A stretch of DNA of 14,168 bases from Actinomycetota bacterium (lineage in GTDB: Bacteria > Actinomycetota > Humimicrobiia > Hakubellales > JAMDDV01), in NCBI GenBank assembly GCA_023488455.1, contig JAMDDV010000044.1:1-14168 (forward strand). The letters are read 5' to 3'. The translations under genes and the position numbers were made by a program. Shown here piece by piece: positions 1-7,445 of this stretch. Every line of letters begins with the position of its first letter. Positions within the stretch are counted from its first letter, which is position 1. The notes below the pieces were generated by a model. It made no database searches. It had not been told where the DNA came from and worked only from the letters and a program-made list of their open reading frames with translations.

Positions 1-839
1 GAAAGAACTAGAGGGGAGATAAGCGCAATTATTATTAGATATTTTTTTTCTTCTATTTTTTTTATTATTCTTTGAGCTGATGTTGCACCTAATAATACTG
101 ATAACCAGAAGAAAGACACAATTAAAATAGAAGACTCTAATTTAATTTCAAAAGTTGAAAAATAAGTAGTCAGCCAGGCTCCGAAAAGAATAATAACACC
201 ATTATGAAAAAATAATACAGCAGCACCGGTTAAGATTACGGGATTTATTATATCTTTAGATTTAAGGCTAATGTTGTGCCCTTCGTGGTATTCTTTTTTA
301 GGGTACTTAATTTTTAAGAAAATTCCAAGTATTACAATTAAAGCAATAAATATAAGGATAAATATTATTCTCCAATACTGTGTGAAATATAATATAGTAA
401 ATAATATTAATGGCCCTAAAAATGCACCTAAACTGCTAAATTTGGAGAAACCTGTTAGAACAAAACTCAAATTAGTTTCTCCCAGCTCTGCAGCCCCCGT
501 TGTAATACCTGCCTCTAAACTTCCAAAACCTAAATTCATTAAACAATAAGAGATTGCAAAAGAAATAGCATAAAATGAAAAGATAACCCCCAATATTCCA
601 CTTGCCAGTAATCCAATGCCCAAGTTTATTACCAATTTTCTACCCAATCTATCGGATAGTCTGCCAAAAATAGTAGCTGCTAACATTCCAAAGAAGAGTC
701 CAATAAAAAAAATAAAGCCAATCCTGTCATATCTAATACTGAATTCTTTTACAAAAACTGGTATCAATGGGCCACTGATTGTTTGAGACATTCCAAATAA
801 AAGTGCGAGATTGAAAATAAGAGTTAATGTTTTAGCCAT
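1..839 (-). CDS. MFS transporter, C-terminus cut by window edge
   Basis: Reverse-strand reading frame that starts with ATG at 839 and stays open to base 1, giving 279 complete codons of a family usually near 400 residues. The translation is strongly hydrophobic with repeated membrane spans. It carries the classic MFS motif A in the loop after the second span, GRLSDRLGRK at residues 59-68. A Gly-rich stretch (LMNLGFGSLEAG) fits the fourth span, and a basic central loop around residues 175-195 separates the N- and C-terminal halves. An in-frame stop lies six codons upstream of the ATG, so this is the only plausible start; no strong Shine-Dalgarno is visible. It lies 33 nt downstream of the MttB-like gene on the same strand and is probably cotranscribed. 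It may move that enzyme's substrate or demethylated product (inference). The substrate cannot be predicted. Confidence 0.9.
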   Translation of the reverse strand, partial: MAKTLTLIFNLALLFGMSQTISGPLIPVFVKEFSIRYDRIGFIFFIGLFFGMLAATIFGRLSDRLGRKLVINLGIGLLASGILGVIFSFYAISFAISYCLMNLGFGSLEAGITTGAAELGETNLSFVLTGFSKFSSLGAFLGPLILFTILYFTQYWRIIFILIFIALIVILGIFLKIKYPKKEYHEGHNISLKSKDIINPVILTGAAVLFFHNGVIILFGAWLTTYFSTFEIKLESSILIVSFFWLSVLLGATSAQRIIKKIEEKKYLIIIALISPLVL

Positions 840-872
840 TAATGAATTGTAAAGTTAGATAAGAGATGATTT

Positions 873-2330
873 CTAATAATTTTCCTTGATTGCTCTATTA
901 ACTATCTCTTCAAGTTGATTAATTTTTTTCTCATCAACGACTGGTTGTGGAGGGTAATTTGCTGTTAAGATCTCTTTTAACCTGTCATCCGATCTTTTCA
1001 GAATATCTGATTTACCACTTTCTGACCACCGGGAATAACTTTGTCTGCTGAATAAGTCCCAGCTCCACTGCTCTTTTCTCATATTATTATATGTATGATC
1101 AGTGCAGATAAAATTTCCACCGATTCCTACTTCTTTAATTAGATCAAACGCCAATGTATCTTCTGTTGCCTCAACACCTCTTAGAATTCTTGACATGTAT
1201 GAAAGCCCCTCGTTATCCATGATCTCCTGGTGTAAACTTAGTCCTACGCCGGATCCAACTACACCTATAGAACCGTATCCGTATATACCTATTACTTCTG
1301 CTCCAGTGGAAAGAGCAAAAGATAGAGTTGCAGCTGCCTCGTATCCGCGTTGAAAGTCAGGCAGATTGGAGTCAGATAGATGGACTAAGCAACAGGCGAC
1401 CATGTTGTACCTGCGGGCCATCTGGGCAAATGCCATGCTCATAATAGCTTGCTCAGGAGACCCATAAGATGCTAAGCCTATTTTCAAGTCAAGAAGTATT
1501 GCTGTGCCAGAATAGACGACGGGCTGTCTTGGGTTTAAGAGGTATATCAGGACCATGCCTGCCAAAACCTCGGCATTTTCCAACGCAATTGTGCCTGCCA
1601 AGGTCACGGGACCTGATCCTCCTGCAGAAACCATCGGTCCTAAGTAAATTGGAAGGTCATAGTTTGCCATTTTAACCATTATTTCCAGTGTATGAGGTGC
1701 GAACTGAAGTGGGCTTATTGATTCGGCAAAATAGGTAACAAGCTTCTTTTGTCTTAACTCATTTTCACCACCAGCAACGACCTTAGCCATTTCAATGACG
1801 TAGTCTGCTGATCGACTGGAATAGATCCATGTTTGGCATACTTTTTTTGAGTATGTGAATAGCAGTTTGTAGCATATAACATCAGCACAGTGTTGAGGCA
1901 CATCGCTTGGAAGACAATGTGGAGCAACAATTCTCACGTTATCTAAAGCATTTCCAACGCATATTCCTTTAAGGACATCCTCAACGGTTCCGCGCCTTTT
2001 TTCGTTTTGAATATAGTCCACAATATCAGGAGTCGTATCCATTGATAATTTTAATTTTGAGTCACCAAACTCTATTGGTGGTCCTGAATCAGGTGGAAAA
2101 ACAGAAAAATCTTTTGGTTGAAATTTAATAGTGCGTTCGACTAGCTCAGTGGGAAGCTTTGCTATTTTTTTCTCCTTGTCAACTTTAGCACCGTTGTTTT
2201 GCAGTAATTCCAGAATTTGGTCGTTTGGCGCGGATATTCCAATTTCATTTAAAATCCTTAAGGAAGTTTTATGTATTTTTTCGATCTCCTGATCAGTCAG
2301 AATTTTTGCTTTGGGACTGTATTTTGCCAT
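873..2330 (-). CDS. MttB-superfamily (trimethylamine methyltransferase-like) corrinoid methyltransferase, non-pyrrolysine
   Basis: A 485-residue protein that I recognise as a member of the MttB superfamily (trimethylamine methyltransferase family fold). Features include the N-terminal IHKTSLRILNEIG region at about residues 19-31, a Gly-rich GPMVSAGGSGPVTLAG segment in the middle, and a PDFQRGYE motif at residues 324-331 followed by a GIYGYGSIG-type loop. The length matches the family. The frame contains no in-frame TAG, so this is a non-pyrrolysine member. Characterised non-pyrrolysine relatives (MtgB, MtpB, MtcB, MtyB) demethylate glycine betaine, proline betaine, carnitine or gamma-butyrobetaine and pass the methyl group to a corrinoid protein. 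The substrate here is unknown and no corrinoid protein is encoded in the window. The start is supported by GGAGGT five bases before ATG. It is transcribed divergently from the 2465 gene set and probably heads an operon with the MFS gene. Confidence 0.9.
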   Translation of the reverse strand: MAKYSPKAKILTDQEIEKIHKTSLRILNEIGISAPNDQILELLQNNGAKVDKEKKIAKLPTELVERTIKFQPKDFSVFPPDSGPPIEFGDSKLKLSMDTTPDIVDYIQNEKRRGTVEDVLKGICVGNALDNVRIVAPHCLPSDVPQHCADVICYKLLFTYSKKVCQTWIYSSRSADYVIEMAKVVAGGENELRQKKLVTYFAESISPLQFAPHTLEIMVKMANYDLPIYLGPMVSAGGSGPVTLAGTIALENAEVLAGMVLIYLLNPRQPVVYSGTAILLDLKIGLASYGSPEQAIMSMAFAQMARRYNMVACCLVHLSDSNLPDFQRGYEAAATLSFALSTGAEVIGIYGYGSIGVVGSGVGLSLHQEIMDNEGLSYMSRILRGVEATEDTLAFDLIKEVGIGGNFICTDHTYNNMRKEQWSWDLFSRQSYSRWSESGKSDILKRSDDRLKEILTANYPPQPVVDEKKINQLEEIVNRAIKENY

Positions 2331-2387
2331 TGGTTACCTCCATGTAAGGTTATATTTACAGAATTTAATTTAGATTGTTAATATGCT

Positions 2388-2416
2388 AACATTGGTAATG
2401 TTATATTACCAGTGTT
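2388..2416. promoter_or_regulatory. 29-bp palindrome, probable operator in divergent promoter region
   Basis: AACATTGGTAAT (2388-2399), five bases, then ATTACCAGTGTT (2405-2416). The 12-base arms are inverted complements with one mismatch. The site lies in the 134-bp gap between two divergent genes, where a repressor or activator could control both. The core TGGTAAT/ATTACCA resembles the TGGT..ACCA half-sites of FadR-type GntR regulators and lacks the central CG of LacI operators. The regulator is therefore probably not the LacI protein of this window (inference). No confident -35/-10 pair could be assigned in either direction. Confidence 0.6.
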
Positions 2417-2464
2417 GGAGATTACGCTAAGCATGATTTTAAAATTAACAAACGAGAGGTAAAC

Positions 2465-2782
2465 ATGAGGGTCGTGGCTTTCTTTAATTTGAAAAAAGGA
2501 ACAGACTTCGAAGAGTACAAAAGATGGACAAGAAATGTACACGTGAAAGCATTAAGAGAAAAAATGGGAGTAAAAGATTTTAAAATTTACGAGGTTGTAG
2601 ACATTGATGGTGATGGTAAAAAATATCAGATACTCCAGATTGCTGAGTTTGAAAGTGTTGATGGGTGGAGAAGGATGTTAGAAGAATTGCGTAAAGCACC
2701 AACAAGAAGTGTTGTTGATGAATGGCTAAAAAGATGCGATGAAGACTCAACTGTAATATATTATGGCAGGGAGATTGCTTAA
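2465..2782 (+). CDS. Small protein, possible dimeric alpha/beta-barrel (ferredoxin-like) fold, unknown function
   Basis: A 105-residue soluble protein with no signal peptide or membrane span. It begins with a hydrophobic beta strand (VVAFFNLKKG) followed by a charged helix with EEYKRWTRNVHV. It then alternates a strand (FKIYEVVDI), an acidic turn, a strand (YQILQIAEF) and a helix (VDGWRRMLEELR), and ends in a strand (STVIYYG). This beta-alpha-beta-beta-alpha-beta order is typical of dimeric alpha/beta-barrel proteins such as EthD-like or REDY-like families, but I cannot place it in a named family with certainty. GAGAGGT lies four bases before the ATG. The stop is 2 nt from the start of the URO-D/MtaA-like gene, so the two are almost certainly cotranscribed and translationally coupled. 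A role with that methyltransferase is plausible but unproven. Confidence 0.85.
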   Translation: MRVVAFFNLKKGTDFEEYKRWTRNVHVKALREKMGVKDFKIYEVVDIDGDGKKYQILQIAEFESVDGWRRMLEELRKAPTRSVVDEWLKRCDEDSTVIYYGREIA

Positions 2783-2784
2783 TT

Positions 2785-3909
2785 ATGAATTCAAGGGAAA
2801 GGGTTTTATTAGCATTGGAGCATAAAGAGCCCGATAGAATACCCCTGGATTTGGGCTCAAGTGGCATGACCACGATATCGAAGACTGTTAATGATAGGCT
2901 AAAGGAACTATTCGGTATTAAAAGTGAAGATGAACCGATCATAGATATTAGCCAGGGGATTGTATTACCCGATGAGGAAATAATCAGACGATTTGGAATA
3001 GATATAAAACCGGTATTCCCCGGTAAACCAGATTCGTGGGATCTATCAATTGATGAAGAAGGTAAATACACAGATGAATGGGGTGTTATCAGGAAAGGTG
3101 CTGGTCCTTATTTTGATCTGTTTAAATCACCTTTATACAATGCTGAAATTGAGGATATCCTTAAATACAGATGGCCAGACCCAAGAGATCCAGGTAGAGC
3201 CAGGGATATTAAGCAGAAGGCGGTAGATTTATATGAGAATTCCGGGTTTGCAGTAGCAGGTAACCCACCAATTGCTGGCCTGATGTACCAGTGTTGTCTG
3301 CTGAGAGGTTTTGAGAACTTCCTGTTTGATTTAGCCGGAGACAAAAATAAAGCCCATGCACTGTTGGAGACCTTAACTGATTTATATGTTGATTTCATAG
3401 ACTTTTATCTAAGAGAGGTAGGGAATTACATTGATATATTCATAACCGGAGATGACTTAGGTACACAGATCGCACCATTTTTGTCGCTAAACTTATACAG
3501 AGAAATGTTAGAACCCTATCACCGAAGGTTAATTGAAGAGATAAAGAAGAGAACCAGTGCAAAATTATTCTGGCACAGCTGTGGGGCGATTTATGATTTC
3601 ATACCTGATTTAATTGATATTGGAGTTGATATTTTGAACCCAATTCAAACTGCTGCTGCCGGTATGGATATAGTTAAAATGAAAAAAAATTATGGCGATC
3701 AACTTGTGCTTCATGGAGCCATAGATGAGCAGTTTTTGTTAACTAACAGCAGACCAGATCAGGTTAAGGAGGGAGTTAAGAAAGTAATAGATATCATGGC
3801 TCCTGGCGGTGGTTATATTCTTTGTGCTACTCACAATATTCAGCCTAATGTTCCAATTGAAAATATAGTTTCTGTATATGAAACCGCATTGAAATATGGG
3901 GTTTATTAA
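2785..3909 (+). CDS. Uroporphyrinogen decarboxylase (URO-D) family protein, MtaA/CmuA-type methyltransferase
   Basis: A 374-residue URO-D-fold protein. The N-terminus (SRERVLLALEHKEPDRIPLD) is the typical family opening. The catalytic MRQAGR arginine motif of true heme-pathway HemE is absent. Instead there is the zinc-binding HxC...C arrangement of methylcobamide methyltransferases: His264 and Cys266 in FWHSCG, and Cys347 in YILCATHN. The 80-residue spacing is close to that in MtaA. In MtaA/MtbA this zinc activates a thiol acceptor, and related bacterial proteins move methyl groups between corrinoid and other acceptors. In a bacterium the acceptor may be tetrahydrofolate or another cofactor (inference). 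It follows the small 105-residue gene by 2 nt and lies across a divergent promoter region from the MttB-like gene. That placement supports a shared methyl-transfer pathway. Confidence 0.88.
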   Translation: MNSRERVLLALEHKEPDRIPLDLGSSGMTTISKTVNDRLKELFGIKSEDEPIIDISQGIVLPDEEIIRRFGIDIKPVFPGKPDSWDLSIDEEGKYTDEWGVIRKGAGPYFDLFKSPLYNAEIEDILKYRWPDPRDPGRARDIKQKAVDLYENSGFAVAGNPPIAGLMYQCCLLRGFENFLFDLAGDKNKAHALLETLTDLYVDFIDFYLREVGNYIDIFITGDDLGTQIAPFLSLNLYREMLEPYHRRLIEEIKKRTSAKLFWHSCGAIYDFIPDLIDIGVDILNPIQTAAAGMDIVKMKKNYGDQLVLHGAIDEQFLLTNSRPDQVKEGVKKVIDIMAPGGGYILCATHNIQPNVPIENIVSVYETALKYGVY

Positions 3910-3916
3910 AAATAAT

Positions 3917-3936
3917 ATTTTTGTTGTAACAAAAAT
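3917..3936. repeat. 20-bp perfect AT-rich palindrome
   Basis: ATTTTTGTT (3917-3925), GT, AACAAAAAT (3928-3936): nine-base arms that are perfect inverted complements. It sits in the 70-nt gap after the URO-D/MtaA-like gene and before the EamA transporter gene. It could be a protein-binding site or a weak intercistronic hairpin. It lacks the GC-rich stem and trailing T-run expected of an intrinsic terminator. Confidence 0.5.
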
Positions 3937-3979
3937 CTTGAACAATGTTAGATCTTTTTGAAAATTTTTGGGATAAATA

Positions 3980-4828
3980 ATGATCTATTTTATTTTGAAG
4001 GTGATATCTGGTGTATTCTTTTCAATTTTCTATAAGATATCTGAAAGAATCGATTGTGAGCCGAAGAGGACCTTGATGGCTTTTTTCTCAGTATCAGCAT
4101 TTTTTTCGTTTTCTTATGTAATGATTTTTGGGGAGTTCAATTATGATTATAGAATATTATTGATAGCTATAATAACTGGACTAGCAACATTTGGTGCGAT
4201 AATTTCATTCCTGTATTTAATAAAAATCGGGAAGTTTGGTCTATCGTGGATGCTGGTAAACTTGTCATTTTCTGTCCCTACATTGATTTCAATTTTTGTA
4301 TTTGGTGAGAGACCCACAATATCAATCTATTTAGCACTTCTTTTAGCTCTGGTAACCCTTCTTCTTCTATTTGAGATAAGGAGAAACGAATTTAGAATTA
4401 AAAATATCCGAACATGGACATTTTTAGTGCTGGCTTCAATGATGCTGTCTGGAATTGCTGATTCTGGCCCGAAAGTAATTAAAGAAATAGCTCCTGGTTA
4501 TGCTGCTATGACTTTTTTAAGTTTTAATTATCTTTTTGCTCTTATTCCTTCTATAGGTTTTTGCATTAAGAGAAAAGAATTCCCAACAAGAAAGGAATGG
4601 TTAGTTGGAATAGGGATTGGCCTTTCCAGTTTATTTTCATTTCTTTTTTTGTTTTTAAGCTTGAAAACTATTCCGGGAACAGTAGTTTTTCCTCTAAGCT
4701 TAACTGCAGTTAACGTTATTGTTCTGTTACTATCCTTCATTATCTGGAAGGAAAGACTCAATTTAAAACAGGTTGCCGGGGTATTTACAGCAATAATTGC
4801 TGCGGTTCTCTTTAATTTGAATTTTTAG
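3980..4828 (+). CDS. EamA/DMT-superfamily transporter
   Basis: A 282-residue, almost entirely hydrophobic protein with about ten predicted membrane segments in two similar halves, the organisation of EamA-domain drug/metabolite transporters. Each half ends with a span preceded by a Glu-Arg pair, a common feature of the family: FGERP near residue 110 and WKERLN near residue 259. The length is normal for the family. GGGAT lies shortly upstream of the ATG. The FGGY kinase gene begins 9 nt after its stop, so the two are cotranscribed. EamA proteins move amino acids, nucleosides, sugars or other small metabolites. Here it may import the kinase substrate or export a by-product (inference). Confidence 0.87.
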   Translation: MIYFILKVISGVFFSIFYKISERIDCEPKRTLMAFFSVSAFFSFSYVMIFGEFNYDYRILLIAIITGLATFGAIISFLYLIKIGKFGLSWMLVNLSFSVPTLISIFVFGERPTISIYLALLLALVTLLLLFEIRRNEFRIKNIRTWTFLVLASMMLSGIADSGPKVIKEIAPGYAAMTFLSFNYLFALIPSIGFCIKRKEFPTRKEWLVGIGIGLSSLFSFLFLFLSLKTIPGTVVFPLSLTAVNVIVLLLSFIIWKERLNLKQVAGVFTAIIAAVLFNLNF

Positions 4829-4837
4829 GAGCGGTAT

Positions 4838-6340
4838 ATGGCGAAAAATGAATACCTGATTGCAGTTGATATTGGAACAACAGGTTGTAAAGCAATATCA
4901 ATGGGCACTGATGGCAGAATTGTTGCAGAACAGTATTACGAATACCCTCTTATTAATTTGGAACCTACGCAAGTAGAACAGAATGCTAATCTTTGGTTTG
5001 GACTGTGCATTAAAGCAGCAAAGGAAGTAATAAAAAGATCTCCTGATGGCAATATATCAGCAATAAGTGCCTGCTCACAGGGGATATCGATAGTTCCTGT
5101 CGATAAAGGTTTTAACCCACTGGATAATGCAATTAGCTGGCTTGACTCGAGGGCTACAGAAGAGACCGATTTCATTTTGACTAAATATAAGGAAGCGGAT
5201 TTGTATGAAATAACGGGTAAGAAGATAAACCCGCTTTATTCCTTGCCCAAAGTCATCTGGCTGAAAAGACATAAGCCCGAAATATATGAAAAGTCTTTTA
5301 AATTGCTAATGCCGTTAGACTTTTTCCTTGGAAAGTTGTCGAATAAATTTGTTACCAATCATACCATGGCAGCCGGTTCCATGTATTATAACGTCAACAC
5401 GCTTGATTGGGATAAAAATATATTAAATACCTTTGAGATTCAAAGCACAAAACTGCCCTCCATACTTTGGAGTGGAGAGATTATTGGTGAAATATCAAGT
5501 CAAATTGCAGACAATTTAGGGATTGATAAAAAAGTAAAGGTTATCATGGGAGCTCAGGACCAAAAATGTGCTGATTTTGGTTCAGGAATGGGTAGTAAGG
5601 TGACAAGCATATCATTGGGAACAGCAGTAGCTATAAGCGATGTCGCGAAAAGTCCAATTAAGGATAAAAAGATGAGAATACCTCTGTTCCCATTTATATT
5701 AAAGGACCAATGGGTGTACGAAGCTGTCATATCAACGGGTGCTGGATCTTTAAGGTGGTTCAGGGACACATTAGGGGGAGCAGAATTTGAAGAAAGCAAA
5801 AAAACTGGTCAAAGTGTATACGAAATTTTTAATCAACAAGTAACTAAAGTTGATATCGGTTCTAATGGTGTAATGTTCTACCCACACCTTGCAGGAGCCT
5901 CATCTCCATATTGGAAGCTTGAAGCTACGGGCACATTTACCGGAATGACCTTATCCACTTCTCGCTATGATCTCATTCGCTCCATTTATGAAGGTATCGC
6001 CTTTCAGATAAAGGCGAACTGTGACATTTTAGAGGAACTTAGCGGCAAAAAAGAAACAACTATTGTATATGGTGGTTTAGCGAAAAGTGATGTTTTCTGC
6101 AAACTTCTCTCTGAGGTCCTAAATAGGTCTGTTATTTCACTTGGCCAGATTGATGCCGCGCTAGTTGGTACTGCCATGATCGCAGGTGTCGGATGTGGAA
6201 CATACTCTGATTTTGAAGAAGCAAAACGAAGAGTAAGGCTGCACAAAAAAAGATTTAATCCTGATAAAGAAAACATCAAAAAATATTCAGATATATATAA
6301 GGGATATTGCGAGGTTCAGGATAGGCTTTTATCGGATTAA
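4838..6340 (+). CDS. FGGY-family carbohydrate/polyol kinase (xylulokinase-like)
   Basis: A 500-residue two-domain kinase of the FGGY family, of normal length. The N-terminal ATPase phosphate-binding motif is AVDIGTTGCKA at about residues 9-19. The substrate-domain signatures VEQN and WLDSRA follow. The catalytic-base region GAQDQKCADFGSG places the likely catalytic Asp at 241. A second phosphate motif (SLGTAVA) and the C-terminal adenosine motif GGLAKSDVFCKLLSEVL are also present. Members phosphorylate ketoses, polyols or sugar acids such as xylulose, ribulose, glycerol, erythritol or gluconate; the exact substrate cannot be assigned. AGGAG lies six bases before the ATG, overlapping the end of the transporter gene. 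Together with the next dehydrogenase gene it makes a classic oxidise-then-phosphorylate pair for a polyol or sugar moiety. Confidence 0.92.
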   Translation: MAKNEYLIAVDIGTTGCKAISMGTDGRIVAEQYYEYPLINLEPTQVEQNANLWFGLCIKAAKEVIKRSPDGNISAISACSQGISIVPVDKGFNPLDNAISWLDSRATEETDFILTKYKEADLYEITGKKINPLYSLPKVIWLKRHKPEIYEKSFKLLMPLDFFLGKLSNKFVTNHTMAAGSMYYNVNTLDWDKNILNTFEIQSTKLPSILWSGEIIGEISSQIADNLGIDKKVKVIMGAQDQKCADFGSGMGSKVTSISLGTAVAISDVAKSPIKDKKMRIPLFPFILKDQWVYEAVISTGAGSLRWFRDTLGGAEFEESKKTGQSVYEIFNQQVTKVDIGSNGVMFYPHLAGASSPYWKLEATGTFTGMTLSTSRYDLIRSIYEGIAFQIKANCDILEELSGKKETTIVYGGLAKSDVFCKLLSEVLNRSVISLGQIDAALVGTAMIAGVGCGTYSDFEEAKRRVRLHKKRFNPDKENIKKYSDIYKGYCEVQDRLLSD

Positions 6341-6407
6341 GCATTAGTAGGGATATATTACATGAACTCTTTCAACTTCTAACAATGATCGAGAAAGGAA
6401 GGGTTTA

Positions 6408-7445
6408 ATGAAAGCAGCTGTAGTTGAGAAGCCAGGTATTTTAAGCATAAAGGAAGTCCCAGAACCAAAGATAAATGAATATCAAGCTTTAGTAGAAATA
6501 TTAGCCTGTGCTACCTGCAATAGCACAGATAGAAAGTTAATCAATGGTGAACTTCCAGGACCCTTTTTGAATTTTCCTGGTATTTTAGGACATGAAAGCG
6601 TCGGTAGGGTAATTGAGGTTGGAGGGAAAGTCAGAAACTATAAGATAGGAGATCTTGTATTGAGACCCGTGGCAGTGTACCCAGGAGAAAAATTAGGAAA
6701 CTATTATTCGCTGTTTGGTGGGTTTTCAGAATTTGGAGTGGTAACTGACTATGAAGCTGAGATTGTAGATAAAAATAAGAAGGAAAGCGATTTTACTCTC
6801 TGGCACCTATATCAGCAAACGATACCGCCCTATTTTGATCCAATTGATTCCACCATGCTTATTACTTTTAGGGAGGTATTAGATTGGTCGTATAGATTTG
6901 GGATTAATAACAGAACGAAATTAGTGATACTTGGCAGTGGGCCAGTTGCGATGAGTTTTGTTATCTATTCTAAAATGCTGGGAGCATATCCTGTAATAGT
7001 TGTGGGGCTTAGGGATGAAAGGTTAAGACTGACAACTGATTTGGGAGCTGATTTTGTTATAAACAGCACAAGAGAAAATGTTAAAGACAGAGTGTTTGAA
7101 TATACCGGTGGAACCGGAGCAACTCATATTGTGGAAGCGATTGGCAAATATGAATTAATTAATGAAACATTTGGCTATCTGCAGAAGGGTGGCATGATAG
7201 GTATCTATGGAGCTACTTCTCCAAAATTTGTTTTGAACTGGGAGGATGCACCACCAACCTGGATTTTAACTCATATACTTCAGGATGAGAGAGTATCTCA
7301 CCAACAAGTAATAAATTCCGTAAAAATGAATTTTGTTAACCCTAAAAAATTCTATTCACATGTTGTCAGCTTGGAAAATATAAATGATGGATTTAGGTTG
7401 CTGGAGGAGAAAAAAGCACTGAAAGTCGTGGTTAAAATCAAATGA
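6408..7445 (+). CDS. Zinc-type medium-chain dehydrogenase/reductase (polyol/alcohol dehydrogenase-like)
   Basis: A 345-residue MDR-superfamily protein with an N-terminal GroES-like catalytic domain and a C-terminal Rossmann domain. Candidate catalytic zinc ligands are Cys37 (ATCNSTD) and His62 with Glu63 (LGHES). A third ligand may be Asp144 in a DP pair where relatives usually have EP. The Rossmann nucleotide loop is GSGPVA at 176-181. The lobe that normally carries the four-cysteine structural zinc is shortened and lacks the Cys cluster, so the protein belongs to a divergent subgroup. It probably oxidises an alcohol or polyol to a ketone with NAD(P) (family knowledge). GGAAGGG precedes the ATG. 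Its TGA overlaps the ATG of the first M24 gene by 4 nt, so the two are translationally coupled. Confidence 0.9.
   Translation: MKAAVVEKPGILSIKEVPEPKINEYQALVEILACATCNSTDRKLINGELPGPFLNFPGILGHESVGRVIEVGGKVRNYKIGDLVLRPVAVYPGEKLGNYYSLFGGFSEFGVVTDYEAEIVDKNKKESDFTLWHLYQQTIPPYFDPIDSTMLITFREVLDWSYRFGINNRTKLVILGSGPVAMSFVIYSKMLGAYPVIVVGLRDERLRLTTDLGADFVINSTRENVKDRVFEYTGGTGATHIVEAIGKYELINETFGYLQKGGMIGIYGATSPKFVLNWEDAPPTWILTHILQDERVSHQQVINSVKMNFVNPKKFYSHVVSLENINDGFRLLEEKKALKVVVKIK

Noticed and set aside
271..549. Plus-strand open frame of 92 codons
   Set aside because: It lies antisense to the MFS transporter, whose frame stays open across the whole region and carries motif A.
873..2330. Pyrrolysine-containing trimethylamine methyltransferase MttB
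   Set aside because: The frame is continuous with no in-frame TAG, so it is assigned to the non-pyrrolysine members of the superfamily.
2580..3071. Reverse-strand open frame of 163 codons
   Set aside because: It lies antisense to the small protein gene and the start of the URO-D/MtaA-like gene, both of which have strong family or coding signals. Its translation shows no recognisable domain.
2785..3909. HemE, the heme-pathway uroporphyrinogen decarboxylase
   Set aside because: The MRQAGR active-site motif is absent and an MtaA-type HxC...C zinc motif is present; the neighbours are not heme genes.
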